DNA of 64,000 nucleotides from Streptomyces sp. CNH099 (GCA_000514715.1 KI911459.1:835904-899903); one strand, 5' to 3'; positions 9,195 to 18,258 are shown, counted from the first letter of the stretch. Numbers and translations: made by a program. The notes: generated by a model from the sequence alone, not told the origin.

Positions 9195-10063
9195 GGTGCC
9201 TCCTTTGCGTCCGCGCCGAGCGCGGCGATGAACGACATGGACTCCTTGTGCGAAAGGGCGCTCGCCTGCAGCGAAGCAAAGGCGGTCAGGTACGCCCGTA
9301 AGTCTTCTTTCCTTTCCAGGTGGATGCTACTCATCAAATGGTCGACAACGACCACGTCGAGATCAGGGCTGCGCGAATAGGAGAAGATAACGAAAGGCCC
9401 GGTGAGGCCGACGTGCTCGCCGGCGGAAAAGGGCAGGATCTGCACGCGCACGTGCGGAAGCGCGCCCATCCGGCGCAGGTGCCGCAGCTGCTCGGCCATC
9501 ACTCCCGGACCGCCCACGCGCCGCCGCAGCACCGCCTCGTCGAGCACCGCGTGCAGCCGCGGCGGGCGCGCCGAGCGCAGCACCGCCTGCCGCGCTATCC
9601 GCACCTCCACCAGCGACTCCACCTCACGACGCGGCGCGCCGGCGACGGCCGCCCGGGTCACCGCCAGCGCGTACCGCCGCGTCTGCAGCAGCCCCGGGAC
9701 CACCGACGTCTCCAGGGTGCGCACCGCGGACGCCTCCGCCTCCAGGCTGATGAAGTCCCGGTACGCGGCCGGCAGCAGCTCCCGGTACGCGCTCCACCAG
9801 CGGTCCCCGCCCCCGTCGCGCGGCGCCGCGGCCAGCGACTCCAGCAGCGTGCGCAGCTCGGGGTCGGTGACCCCGTACGCGTCCAGCAGCCGGACCACGT
9901 CGGCTGCCTTGGCCGCCGACCTGCCGGTCTCCATGCGGCTGATCTTCGACTGGTGCCAGCCGACCAGCTGCGCCGCCTGCCCGCTGGTCAGCCCCGCCTC
10001 GCCGCGCAGCCTGCGCAGCTCCGCGCCCAGCTTGGCGCGGCGTACCGCCGGCCCATTGCGCAT
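9191..10063 (-). CDS. XRE-family regulator with DUF5753 domain
   Basis: This 290-residue DNA-binding protein has an N-terminal helix-turn-helix, LTSGQAAQLVGWHQSKISRM (about residues 25-44). It is followed by the DUF5753 domain typical of WhiJ-like regulators, with LEAEASAVRTLE, VPGLLQTRRYA and a late VVVVDHLMSSIHLE. The ATG follows GGGAGGGG. It forms a two-gene operon with the DUF397 protein and is divergent from an HATPase-domain protein, a recurring three-gene arrangement in streptomycetes linked to development and antibiotic control. Its target is unknown. Confidence 0.93.
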   Translation of the reverse strand: MRNGPAVRRAKLGAELRRLRGEAGLTSGQAAQLVGWHQSKISRMETGRSAAKAADVVRLLDAYGVTDPELRTLLESLAAAPRDGGGDRWWSAYRELLPAAYRDFISLEAEASAVRTLETSVVPGLLQTRRYALAVTRAAVAGAPRREVESLVEVRIARQAVLRSARPPRLHAVLDEAVLRRRVGGPGVMAEQLRHLRRMGALPHVRVQILPFSAGEHVGLTGPFVIFSYSRSPDLDVVVVDHLMSSIHLERKEDLRAYLTAFASLQASALSHKESMSFIAALGADAKEAP

Positions 10064-10301
10064 GACGCCCCTCCCGGCCGCTCCGCCGAACGCGTAACAA
10101 CCGTCAGTCTGCCGTCCGAATACGGTCTCTCACGGCAGAGTTCACCGCTTCGAGCGACAGATATATGCATAACCTGGTGGCGCGCCCGCGCGCCGGGCAC
10201 GATCGGTGGCACCGCGACGCGGACAACAACCCGAAGAGGTCCTCGACTTCAGCGGGCACGCGTCGGAGTCCGGCACTCATGTGCGAAAGGACGGCGTCGC
10301 A
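10064..10301. promoter_or_regulatory. XRE/HATPase divergent promoter region
   Basis: This 238-bp gap separates divergent starts. It contains an unusually AT-rich patch, ATATATGCATAACC, at 10161-10174, holding several -10-like hexamers and the palindrome ATGCAT. No -35 partner or repeat operator is clear. Confidence 0.35.
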
Positions 10302-10733
10302 ATGGCAGACCACCGCGAAGCATCCGTCACGCTGCCCAGTGAGGCCGCTTCGGTTGCGCAGGCGCGGAAATATGTCACTGACATTCTCGGGAAATGGGGC
10401 CTGCCGGAAGGCGCGGACGCGGCGGACACGGTCCGGCTCGTCGTCTCCGAGCTGGCCACGAACGCCGTCCAGCACACCCGCGGGCAGTCCCCGACGTTCA
10501 CCGTGCGGCTGCTGCTCGTACGGGACGAGCAGGTGCGCGTCGGAGTCAGCGACAGCCACCCGCGGTGGCCGCGCCGGCTGCCCGCCGCCGTCCAGCAGGA
10601 CAACGGGCGGGGCCTGGCCATCGTCCGGTGCCTCGTCGCGGAGTCGGGCGGACGGCTGTCCGTCGCCGCCGCCGACGACGGCGGCAAGACGGTCTGGATC
10701 GCCCTGCCCTGGCGGGCGGTGCCGGGGCCCTGA
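10302..10733 (+). CDS. HATPase-domain regulatory protein, RsbW-like
   Basis: This 143-residue protein is a stand-alone GHKL ATPase of the kind called anti-sigma-factor-like in Streptomyces. The N-box VSELATNAVQHTRG and the G-box DNGRGLAIVRCLVAE with GGKTVWIALPW are present. The ATG at 10302 follows GAAAGGA; an upstream in-frame start at 10206 would add 32 residues unlike the family. It is divergent from the XRE-DUF397 pair and probably belongs to that regulatory set. No sigma factor is adjacent. Confidence 0.88.
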   Translation: MADHREASVTLPSEAASVAQARKYVTDILGKWGLPEGADAADTVRLVVSELATNAVQHTRGQSPTFTVRLLLVRDEQVRVGVSDSHPRWPRRLPAAVQQDNGRGLAIVRCLVAESGGRLSVAAADDGGKTVWIALPWRAVPGP

Positions 10734-10784
10734 AGCAGCGGCCCCGCGTCCCGCCCGCCCACCGCGCTGGTCCATCCTGGAGAC

Positions 10785-11735
10785 ATGACCGAGCAGCCCG
10801 TCAGCCACGAGGACGTCCACGCCGCCGCGGAGCGCATCGCGGGACGGGTCCGCCCGGTCGCCGTCACGCCCGCGGACGCGGAGGTGGCACCGGACGCCGA
10901 GGTGTGGTTCGCCCTTGAGTTCCTCCAGCACACCGGCTCCTTCAAGGCGCGCGGCGCCCTGAACTTCACCGCCGCCCACGCCGCCGCCGGACGGATGCCG
11001 GACGCCGGCGTGCTCATCGCCTCCGGCGGCAGCGCCGGGCTCGCCTGCGCCTGGGCGGCCGCCCGGCACGGCGTGCCCGCGCACGTCTTCCTGCCGGTCA
11101 CCGCGCCGGAGTTCAAGGTCGAGCGGCTGCGCGGCCTCGGCGCCGACGTGCGGCTGGCGGGCCGGACGTACGGCGAGGCGCTGGCCGCGTCGCGCGCGCT
11201 GGCCGCCGAGACCGGTGCGCTCACCTCGCACGCCTACGACCACCCGCTGATCTCCGCCGGCGCCGGGACGCTGCTGCCGGAGATCGCGGCCGCGGTGCCC
11301 GGCGGCGTCGACACCGTCGTCGTCGCGGTCGGCGGCGGCGGGCTGTACGCGGGCGTCGCCGCGGCCGCCGCGCGGCACGGCATCGGCGTCGTCGCCGTCG
11401 AGCCGGAGAACTGCCGGGCGCTGAACGCCGCGCTGGCCGCCGGGGAGGTGGTCGACGTCCCCGTCGACTCCGTCGCCGCGGACTCCCTGGGCGCGTCCCG
11501 TACGTCCCGCGACGCGCTGGCCTGGGCGCGGCGGCCGGGCACCACCTCGGTGCTCGTCAGCGACGCCGGCATCGCGGCGGCCCGGCGGCGGCTGTGGGAC
11601 GACCACCGGCTCGTCGTCGAGCACGCCGCGGGCACGGCGCTCGCGGCGCTGACCACGGGCGCGTACAAGCCGCGGGCGGGGGAGCGGGTGGCCGTCGTGC
11701 TCTGCGGCGCGAACACCGACCCGGGCACGCTCTGA
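10785..11735 (+). CDS. PLP-dependent serine/threonine dehydratase-like enzyme
   Basis: This 316-residue fold type II PLP enzyme carries the Schiff-base lysine K54 in TGSFKARGA, the substrate-binding loop ASGGSAGLACAW and the phosphate-binding GGGGLYAG. It resembles the catalytic domain of threonine/serine dehydratase and has no ACT regulatory domain. In the substrate loop, SGGSAG stands where SxGNHAQG is usual, so the exact substrate is open. It stands alone and converges on a DUF6328 gene. Confidence 0.88.
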   Translation: MTEQPVSHEDVHAAAERIAGRVRPVAVTPADAEVAPDAEVWFALEFLQHTGSFKARGALNFTAAHAAAGRMPDAGVLIASGGSAGLACAWAAARHGVPAHVFLPVTAPEFKVERLRGLGADVRLAGRTYGEALAASRALAAETGALTSHAYDHPLISAGAGTLLPEIAAAVPGGVDTVVVAVGGGGLYAGVAAAAARHGIGVVAVEPENCRALNAALAAGEVVDVPVDSVAADSLGASRTSRDALAWARRPGTTSVLVSDAGIAAARRRLWDDHRLVVEHAAGTALAALTTGAYKPRAGERVAVVLCGANTDPGTL

Positions 11736-11744
11736 CGGCCGGGC

Positions 11745-12314
11745 TCACCCCTGCCCGTCGTCCCGCCGCGCCGACACAGCAAGGGACCTGCCCAGCCCCC
11801 ATGGCAGCACCGCCCACAGCCCCGCGGTGAACACCAGCACCGACGCGCCCGCCGCCACCCCCTCCGCACGCCCCAGGACCACGTCCACCACGAGCATCAC
11901 CGCGCCGGACAGCGCGAGCGCCAGCACCCCCAGCCCCGCCGCCGCCAGCCGCGAGGACACGTCGACGATGCGGCGTTTCGCCCGGCGCCGGAACAGCCCC
12001 CGGTGCACCGCCGCGGGCGCGGTGAAGAGCACCGCCGCGGCCACGGACAGCAGCAGCGTCGTCACGTACGTTCCGCGCTGCAGCGCGTCCAGCTCGGTGA
12101 AGCGCTCGGTGAACGCGAGGGTCAGCAGGAAGGCGAAGAGGATCTGTACGCCCGTCTGCGTCACCCGCAGCTCCTGGAGCAGCTCCACGAAGTTGCGGTC
12201 GTCCCGCTCCAGCGGGGTCTCGCGGCGCGTCGGCACCACGGATGCCGCCGGCTCCTCCGTCCGCGCGGCCGGCTCCGCCGCACCGTGCCCGTCCTCGTTC
12301 CGGTTTCGCTCCAT
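11745..12314 (-). CDS. DUF6328-like integral membrane protein
   Basis: This 189-residue protein has a charged N-terminus (1-40), then a conserved-looking segment ELLQELRVTQTGVQILFAFLL. Four membrane helices lie at about residues 58-75, 85-103, 128-145 and 155-175. The segment order matches the DUF6328 family of actinobacteria, which has no known function. It ends 10 nt from the convergent PLP enzyme. The ATG at 12314 is the first start of the frame. Confidence 0.8.
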   Translation of the reverse strand: MERNRNEDGHGAAEPAARTEEPAASVVPTRRETPLERDDRNFVELLQELRVTQTGVQILFAFLLTLAFTERFTELDALQRGTYVTTLLLSVAAAVLFTAPAAVHRGLFRRRAKRRIVDVSSRLAAAGLGVLALALSGAVMLVVDVVLGRAEGVAAGASVLVFTAGLWAVLPWGLGRSLAVSARRDDGQG

Positions 12315-12389
12315 GTACTTTCCGCTAGCCCGCTCGCCGCGTCCTACTGCTCGTCTACCACCGGCGGCGCCTCCGCGCCCGCCGGCCCG

Positions 12390-12713
12390 TCACGGCGCCC
12401 CGTCGGGCTCCCGCGGCCCGGGCGGTACCGCCACCAGCCGGCTGCGCCGCTCCCCGTCGAGCACCCGCAGGGCGCGCGCCATCGTCGCCGCGTGGATACG
12501 GCTCTCGCGCCGCTCGTGCATCAGCGCCAGCGCGTCCCGCAGCCCGGCGGCGGTGCGTACGAGCGCCTGCGCGGCGCGCAGGCCGGCGTACGTGTCCGTG
12601 CCGCGCGCCGGGTTGATCCGGCCCAGCTGGTCGACCGCCTCCAGATAGCGGTCGACCAGCTCCGCCTCCGCGCGCGTCAGCGCGGGCAGCGGCGGCAGTT
12701 CGGGCGGCAGCAT
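12390..12713 (-). CDS. hypothetical protein co-transcribed with clpP
   Basis: I do not recognise a family for this 107-residue soluble protein. It is mostly helical, beginning with ELPPLPALTRAEAELVDRYL and continuing through AGLRAAQALVRTAAGLRDAL. It starts 6 nt after the ClpP stop codon, so it is almost certainly translated from the same message. A role as a ClpP partner or substrate adaptor is only a guess from position. Confidence 0.7.
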   Translation of the reverse strand: MLPPELPPLPALTRAEAELVDRYLEAVDQLGRINPARGTDTYAGLRAAQALVRTAAGLRDALALMHERRESRIHAATMARALRVLDGERRSRLVAVPPGPREPDGAP

Positions 12714-12719
12714 GCCCGG

Positions 12720-13355
12720 TCACCTCCCGTAGCGCGGTGACCCCGTGCCCTTGCGGCTCTCGGTCAGCCGGTCGGCCAGCCCGTACGCGACGGCCGCCGG
12801 GGCGTCGAGGATCTTGTCGCGCTCGATGTCCGTGCGGATCTGCTCGACCGGGGTGCCGGAGTGCTTGGCGAGCAGTTCCTCCAGCAGCTCGCGGTGGCGC
12901 AGCAGCTCCCGTGCGTGGATCTCCAGGTCGGTCGCCTGCCCGCGCACCGGCTCGGCGAACGACGGCTGGTGGATGAGCACCCGCGCGCCGGGCAGCACGT
13001 AGCGCTTGCCGGGGGTGCCCGCGGCCAGCAGCACGGCGGCGGCGGACGCCGCCTGGCCGAGGCAGACGGTCTCGATGTCGCTGGTCACGAACTGCATCGT
13101 GTCGTAGATCGCGGTCATCGCGGTGAACGAGCCGCCGGGCGAGTTGATGTAGAGCGAGATGTCCTGGTCGGGAGCGGCGTGCTCCAGATGCATGAGCTGG
13201 GCCATCACGTCGTTCGCCGAGACGTCGTCGATCTGGGTGCCGAGGAAGACGATCCGCTCCTCCAGCAGCTTCGCGTACGGATCCTGGGTGCGCGTCCCGC
13301 TGCTCGTGCGCTCGGTGAACTCCGGCAGCACGTAGCGCGCCGTGGGCCTGTCCAT
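12720..13355 (-). CDS. clpP: ATP-dependent Clp protease proteolytic subunit
   Basis: ClpP is a self-compartmentalised serine peptidase that degrades proteins delivered by Clp ATPases. The triad is S104 (GQAASAAAVLL), H129 (VLIHQPS) and D176 (RTDIERDK). The oligomer-handle region SGTPVEQIRTD is intact. The length, 211 residues, is normal. The ATG at 13355 follows GAGGGAGAGG. No second clpP is adjacent, unlike the clpP1-clpP2 pair. This resembles the accessory clpP3/clpP5-type genes of Streptomyces. It is divergent from a Phd/YefM antitoxin, with one operator between them. Confidence 0.94.
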   Translation of the reverse strand: MDRPTARYVLPEFTERTSSGTRTQDPYAKLLEERIVFLGTQIDDVSANDVMAQLMHLEHAAPDQDISLYINSPGGSFTAMTAIYDTMQFVTSDIETVCLGQAASAAAVLLAAGTPGKRYVLPGARVLIHQPSFAEPVRGQATDLEIHARELLRHRELLEELLAKHSGTPVEQIRTDIERDKILDAPAAVAYGLADRLTESRKGTGSPRYGR

Positions 13356-13396
13356 GGTCTGCAGCACCTCTCCCTCTTCGCGGCTCTCCGTAAAAA

Positions 13397-13413
13397 ATGT
13401 ACAGGACGTACAT
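13397..13413. promoter_or_regulatory. YefM/Phd-type operator between clpP and antitoxin
   Basis: ATGTAC and GTACAT form a 6-bp inverted repeat with a 5-nt spacer. The left half contains TGTACA, the core hexamer of the E. coli yefM-yoeB operator. The site lies 18 nt before the antitoxin ATG and 42 nt before the clpP ATG, so binding could control both. A -10-like TATGCT is at 13420-13425. Confidence 0.65.
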
Positions 13414-13430
13414 CCGGTTATGCTGGGAGC

Positions 13431-13739
13431 ATGGCGTACGAAATTCCGGTGACGCAAGCCCGCGCGGAGCTGGCCGATCTGATCAACCGCGTGGTCTACG
13501 GCGGCGAGCGGGTCGTGGTCACCCGCCACGGCCGCCCCCTCGTGGCCCTGGTCTCCGCCGCCGACCTGGAGAAACTCGACGATCTTGAGAACCCGCCGGC
13601 CGAGGAACAGGTGATCACCACGGTCTCCGGCGTACGCCCGGCGCCCACCGCCGGAGCTGCCACCGGCGAACGCCCCTTCGGCATCGCCGCCGAGCACCGC
13701 GCCCCCGACACCCGCGCGCACGGCGAGGGCCCGGCCTAG
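13431..13739 (+). CDS. Phd/YefM-family antitoxin, orphan
   Basis: This 102-residue protein begins with the family pattern IPVTQARAELADLINRVVYGGERVVVTRHGRP, which forms the DNA-binding N-terminal fold. The C-terminal half (about 55-102), which binds the toxin in this family, is Pro/Ala/Gly-rich here. No Doc, RelE or YoeB toxin follows; a MITE does. The stop codon TAG is part of the MITE target-site sequence, so the C-terminus may have been changed by the insertion. It probably acts as a repressor of itself and of clpP. Confidence 0.85.
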   Translation: MAYEIPVTQARAELADLINRVVYGGERVVVTRHGRPLVALVSAADLEKLDDLENPPAEEQVITTVSGVRPAPTAGAATGERPFGIAAEHRAPDTRAHGEGPA

Positions 13740-13902
13740 GCCCTGTCGTTTGGATCTTCGCTGGGCTCGCGACGCCTGGCACTGCACCTCGCGGCGTTGT
13801 CGTCGGTCGACGACGCTCCGCGTCGCCTCCCTCCTCCGCCTTGCGATGCACAGCACCAGACGCCGCTCCCTGATCCAGCAAGATCCAAACGACAGGCCCT
13901 AG
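13736..13902. mobile_element. MITE-like element with 19-bp terminal inverted repeats
   Basis: The left end (13740-13758) reads GCCCTGTCGTTTGGATCTT and the right end (13880-13898) is its inverse complement with one mismatch. The element core is 159 bp, flanked on both sides by CTAG (13736-13739 and 13899-13902), the apparent 4-bp target duplication. It has no transposase gene, so it is non-autonomous. Similar ends occur with degenerate insertion sequences in Streptomyces, as I recall. An internal palindrome, GTCGTCGGTCGACGAC, is also present. Confidence 0.85.
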
Positions 13903-14008
13903 GCCCCGGGACCTCGGACCGGCGGCGGCGAAGATCGTCCGGTGGCCCGATGCCGCCCCCGCGGCGCCCGGGACACGATGCCGGGAGACCCGCCGGAAGG
14001 AGCGCACC

Positions 14009-14518
14009 GTGTCGTACCCCGAGGACCTCGCCTACCCCGAGCCCCGCTACCACGGCGACAGGGGCGAGGTGAACGCGGTGTTCCGGCCGGCCGGGGCGCC
14101 GCCGGACCTCACCTCGCCGGGCGGCTTCACCCGCTACCTGGCCGCCGGGCAGTCGACCGGCGGCGAGTTCGGCCTGTACGACGTGCAGCTCGGCCCGCGC
14201 TCGCCCGGGGCCAAGACGCACTTCCACAAGGCGATGTCGGAGTCCTTCTACGTGCTGTCCGGCGCTCTGGAGCTGTACGACGGCGACCGGTGGGTGACGG
14301 GGGGCGCGGGGGACTTCCTCTACGTGCCCGTCGGCGGGCTGCACGCCTTCAGGAACGCCACCGACGAGCCGGTCCGCATGCTGATGCTCTTCACCCCGGG
14401 CGCACCGCGCGAGGAGTACTTCGAGCGGGTCGCGGAGATGGCGCGGCGCGGCGGTGAGGAGCTGAAGCAGTTCCGCATCCGGCACGACAGCTACTTCGTC
14501 GAGGACTTCGAGCAGTAG
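14009..14518 (+). CDS. cupin-domain protein
   Basis: This 169-residue protein has a single double-stranded beta-helix. Cupin motif 1 is GAKTHFHKAMSESFYVLSG, with metal-ligand positions H, H and E, and motif 2 is GDFLYVPVGGLHAFRN with the last His. The GTG start at 14009 follows GGAAGGAG. Many such Streptomyces cupins are small dioxygenases, isomerases or binding proteins; the substrate cannot be read from sequence. It stands alone between the MITE and the MMPL operon. Confidence 0.87.
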   Translation: MSYPEDLAYPEPRYHGDRGEVNAVFRPAGAPPDLTSPGGFTRYLAAGQSTGGEFGLYDVQLGPRSPGAKTHFHKAMSESFYVLSGALELYDGDRWVTGGAGDFLYVPVGGLHAFRNATDEPVRMLMLFTPGAPREEYFERVAEMARRGGEELKQFRIRHDSYFVEDFEQ

Positions 14519-14702
14519 CCCGCCCCGCCGCCGCACACCGGGTCCTGGTGCGTACGCACCAGGACCCGCCGGTGACCGGTCCGGGCGCACCAGGCGAAGA
14601 CGGCCACGGCAGACGATGTTCCGCGAGGCACCGGGCGGGAGTGTGGGAAGCGCGCGAAATCCCGCGTTCTCCCCTCCTCCCGGTGTCTGGAGTGATCAAG
14701 AA

Positions 14703-16946
14703 GTGGCGACGTTTCTCTACCGGATCGGACGGTGGTCCTTCCGCCGGCGGCGGCTCGTGCTGCGCGTGTGGCTGGGCGCGCTGCTGCTGGCCGTCGCCGG
14801 GGCCGCCGTCGCGCCGGCCGGGGAGGAGGAAGACCTCTCCATGCCCGGCACCGAATCGCAGCAGGCGTTCGACCTGCTCGACGAGCGCTTCCCCGACGGC
14901 AACTCGCAGGGCGCGGAGGCCCGCCTCGTGTTCCAGGCCCCCGACGGGCAGCGGGTGACGGCCGCGGAGCACCGGGCGGCGGTCGAGGACACGCTCGGCT
15001 CGCTGGCCGGAGGCGACCAGGTCGAGTCCGCCACCGATCCGTACGAGACCGGCGCGGTCAGCAAGGACGGCACCATCGCCTACTCCACGGTCACCTACTC
15101 CGTGGGAGCCGTCGACCTGACCGGCGAGACGAAGAGCGCCCTGGAGGACGCCGCGGGCCGGGCCGGGGACGCCGGGCTGACCGTCGAGATCGGCGGCTCG
15201 GCGCTGGACGCCGAGGAGGAACCGGGCGGCACGACGGAGATCGTCGGCGTGGCGGTGGCCGCCCTGGTGCTGGTCCTCGCCCTCGGCTCGCTGGTCGCGG
15301 CCGGGCTGTCCCTGCTGACCGCCGTCGTGGGCGTGGCCATCGCCTTCGGACTGGTCTCCGCGCTGGCGGTGCCGCTCGGGCTGACGTCCACCGTCGCCAT
15401 CCTGGCCCTGATGCTGGGGCTGGCCGTCGGCATCGACTACGCGCTCTTCATCACCTCCCGGTTCCGCGACGAACTCACCCGGGTCGGCGATCCGGAGGAG
15501 GCCGCCGGCCAAGCGGTCGGCACGGCCGGGTCCGCCGTCGTCTTCGCGGGCGCGACCGTCTTCATCGCCCTGGTCGGACTGGGGGTCGTCGGCATCCCCG
15601 AGCTGACCCGGATGGGCATGGGCGGCGCGGGCGCCGTGGCGCTGGCCGTACTCGTCGCCCTGACCCTGGTCCCCGCGCTGTTCGGCTACTTCGGCCGGCG
15701 CGTCCTGTCCCGGCGCGTCCGCAAGGCCCTCCGGCGGGGCGGCGAGCGCCCGCACGCGCTGCCCGCCGCGGCCGGCCGGCCCGGGCTGGGCGACCGCTGG
15801 GCGCGGTTCGTGCTGCGCCGTCCGGTGGCGGTGCTGCTGACCGCCGGACTCGGTCTCGGCGCCGTCGCCGTGCCGGCGCTCAGCCTCGAACTCGGGCTGC
15901 CCGGAGACGAGTCCAAGTCGGTGGAGACCACCCAGCGCCGCGCCTACGACCTGCTGTCGGAAGGCTTCGGCCCCGGCTTCAACGGCCCGCTGACCGTGGT
16001 CGTGGACAACGCGGAGGCCGCGGACGCCGAGGCCGCGACCGACCGGGTCGTCGAGACCGTTCGGGGCGTCGACGGGGTCGCGTCGGTCGGCGATCCGCAG
16101 TTCGACGAGGCCGGGGACACGGCCGTCCTCACCGCCGTCCCGGAGACCGCACCGAACAGCGCCGAGACCAAGGACCTGGTGCACGAGATCCGGGACGCGG
16201 GCGCCGATGTCGAGGCCGGCACGGGTGCCGACGTCCTGGTGACCGGCACCACCGCGATGAACATCGACATCTCCGAGGCCATGGCCGACGCCCTCCTGCC
16301 GTATCTGACCGTGGTCATCGGGCTGGCGGTGCTGCTGCTCCTGGTGGTCTTCCGCTCGGTCCTGGTGCCGCTCAAGGCCGCGCTCGGCTTCCTGCTGTCG
16401 GTGGGTGCCGCCTTCGGCGTGCTCGTCGCCGTCTTCCAGTGGGGCTGGGCGGCGGACCTGCTCGGCATCGAGCAGACCGGACCGGTGATGTCGCTGATGC
16501 CGATCCTCATCATCGGCATCGTGTTCGGCCTCGCCATGGACTACGAGGTCTTCCTCCTCACCCGGATGCGGGAGGCCTACGTCCACGGCGCGTCCCCCGG
16601 CGAGGCGATCGCGGGCGGGTTCCGGCACAGCGGACGTGTGGTGGCCGCCGCGGCGATCATCATGATCAGCGTGTTCGCCGGGTTCGTCGGGATGAACAGC
16701 CCGACGATCCAGACGATGGGCGTCGGCCTGGCCGCCGCCGTCGCCTTCGACGCCTTCGTGGTACGGATGGCGATCGTGCCCGCGGTGCTGGCGCTGCTGG
16801 GCCACCGGGCCTGGTGGCTGCCTCGTATCCTGAACCGTGTGCTGCCGAACGTGGACATTGAGGGGGAGGCGCTGAGCAGGCGTGTCCCGCCCCCCGCGGC
16901 CGGACCGGACGCGGCGGTGCAGCGGCTCCCCGTCGGCCGGCAGTGA
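14703..16946 (+). CDS. MMPL-family RND transporter
   Basis: This roughly 747-residue exporter has the duplicated RND layout: helix 1 (about 18-36), an extracytoplasmic domain, five helices with GLAVGIDYALFITSRFRDE, then a second half with LAMDYEVFLLTRMRE. These Asp-Tyr motifs are the MMPL proton-relay signatures. The GTG at 14703 follows GGAG and places the first helix correctly; an ATG at 14616 lacks a ribosome binding site. It is followed by a histidine kinase (8-nt gap) and response regulator, which probably control it. It likely exports lipids, siderophores or drugs. Confidence 0.93.
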   Translation: MATFLYRIGRWSFRRRRLVLRVWLGALLLAVAGAAVAPAGEEEDLSMPGTESQQAFDLLDERFPDGNSQGAEARLVFQAPDGQRVTAAEHRAAVEDTLGSLAGGDQVESATDPYETGAVSKDGTIAYSTVTYSVGAVDLTGETKSALEDAAGRAGDAGLTVEIGGSALDAEEEPGGTTEIVGVAVAALVLVLALGSLVAAGLSLLTAVVGVAIAFGLVSALAVPLGLTSTVAILALMLGLAVGIDYALFITSRFRDELTRVGDPEEAAGQAVGTAGSAVVFAGATVFIALVGLGVVGIPELTRMGMGGAGAVALAVLVALTLVPALFGYFGRRVLSRRVRKALRRGGERPHALPAAAGRPGLGDRWARFVLRRPVAVLLTAGLGLGAVAVPALSLELGLPGDESKSVETTQRRAYDLLSEGFGPGFNGPLTVVVDNAEAADAEAATDRVVETVRGVDGVASVGDPQFDEAGDTAVLTAVPETAPNSAETKDLVHEIRDAGADVEAGTGADVLVTGTTAMNIDISEAMADALLPYLTVVIGLAVLLLLVVFRSVLVPLKAALGFLLSVGAAFGVLVAVFQWGWAADLLGIEQTGPVMSLMPILIIGIVFGLAMDYEVFLLTRMREAYVHGASPGEAIAGGFRHSGRVVAAAAIIMISVFAGFVGMNSPTIQTMGVGLAAAVAFDAFVVRMAIVPAVLALLGHRAWWLPRILNRVLPNVDIEGEALSRRVPPPAAGPDAAVQRLPVGRQ

Positions 16947-16953
16947 GCCGGCC

Positions 16954-18258
16954 GTGACGGACCCGGCCGGCGGCGTTGCGCCACCACGTCGTACGCGGTG
17001 GCGGGAGACGGCGATCGTCGCGACCGCGTTCACGCTCTGCCTCCTCGGCGGCGTGGTGCAGGTCGACGACACGCTGACACCGCCCCCGGCCGCCGCCTAC
17101 GCCGTCGCCGTGGCGTCCTGTGCCGTGCTGCCCGTACGGCACCGGGCGCCCCTGGCCGCCCTGGCGGCCACGACCGCGGCGGGCCTGCTGGTACCGCCCC
17201 TGGGCCTGCTGCTGAGCCCGCCGATCATCGCCCCCGCCGTGATCGCCGCCTACGCCTACGCCTTCCGCGCGCCCACCGAGCGGCGCGCGGCGGGCGCGGT
17301 GTCGCTCGCCGCCGCCGCGCTGCTGCTCGCCGCCACCCCCTGGTTCGACGACCTCTCCTGGCAGGACGCGAGCCGCATGGGCTCCGTGGCGGCGTTCCCG
17401 CTGGTGGCCGGCGTGCTCGGGCACTCGGCGCACAACCGGCGGGCCTACCTGGCGGCCGTGGAGGAGCGCGCCCGGCGGGCGGAGAAGAGCCGGGAGAGCG
17501 AGGCGCGCCGCAGGGTGGCCGAGGAACGGCTGCGCATCGCCCGGGAGCTGCACGACCTGGTGGCCCACCAGATCACCCTGGCCAACGCGCAGGCGGCGGT
17601 CGCCTCCCACCTCTTCGACGTCCGGCCGGAGCAGACCCGCCAGAGCCTCAGGGAACTCGTGCAGACCACCGGCGACGCGCTCGACGACCTGCGCGCCACG
17701 GTCGGGCTGCTGCGCGAGTCCGGGGACGCAGCCGAGCCCGCAGAACCGGCGCCCGGGCTGTCCCGGCTCCCCACGCTGGTGGAGTCCTTCGGCCGGGCGG
17801 GGCTGGCGGTGTCGCTCGACCAGGAGGGCGCGGCCAGGCCGCTGCCGCCGGGAGTGGACCTCACCGCGTACCGCATCGTCCAGGAGGCCCTGACCAACGT
17901 GACCAAGCACGCCGGCACCGGCGCCGCCCGGGTGCGCCTGGTCTGGAACCGCGATCGCGTGACCATCACCGTCGCCGACGACGGCGGCGGTGCGGCGCCT
18001 CCCGCGTCCGGCACCCCGGACCGCCCGCCCGGCTACGGCCTCATCGGGATGCGCGAACGCGCCACCGCGGTCGGGGGCCGGCTCTCCGCGGGGCGGCGGC
18101 CGGAGGGCGGCTTCCTCGTCACCACCCAGCTGCCGCTGCCGCCCGCCAAGGACGGGGCAACCGGGCCGGCCGGGGGACGTCCTGCCGACGCGACGGCGGA
18201 CGGCGGCCGCGGCGCCGAGACGCGTACGGACGACGGAGAGGATGGAGAGGAGCCGTGA
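16954..18258 (+). CDS. two-component sensor histidine kinase, NarL-partner type
   Basis: This 434-residue sensor has an N-terminal membrane part with four to five helices (about 20-150), a short coiled segment and a HisKA_3 domain. The phospho-accepting His is in ARELHDLVAHQ, and a HATPase follows with VADDGGG and GYGLIGMRERA. The tail after about 395 is low-complexity. The GTG at 16954 lies 7 nt past the MMPL stop. It overlaps the response regulator start in a GTGA. Its position suggests it senses the stress or compound handled by the transporter. Confidence 0.92.
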   Translation: MTDPAGGVAPPRRTRWRETAIVATAFTLCLLGGVVQVDDTLTPPPAAAYAVAVASCAVLPVRHRAPLAALAATTAAGLLVPPLGLLLSPPIIAPAVIAAYAYAFRAPTERRAAGAVSLAAAALLLAATPWFDDLSWQDASRMGSVAAFPLVAGVLGHSAHNRRAYLAAVEERARRAEKSRESEARRRVAEERLRIARELHDLVAHQITLANAQAAVASHLFDVRPEQTRQSLRELVQTTGDALDDLRATVGLLRESGDAAEPAEPAPGLSRLPTLVESFGRAGLAVSLDQEGAARPLPPGVDLTAYRIVQEALTNVTKHAGTGAARVRLVWNRDRVTITVADDGGGAAPPASGTPDRPPGYGLIGMRERATAVGGRLSAGRRPEGGFLVTTQLPLPPAKDGATGPAGGRPADATADGGRGAETRTDDGEDGEEP

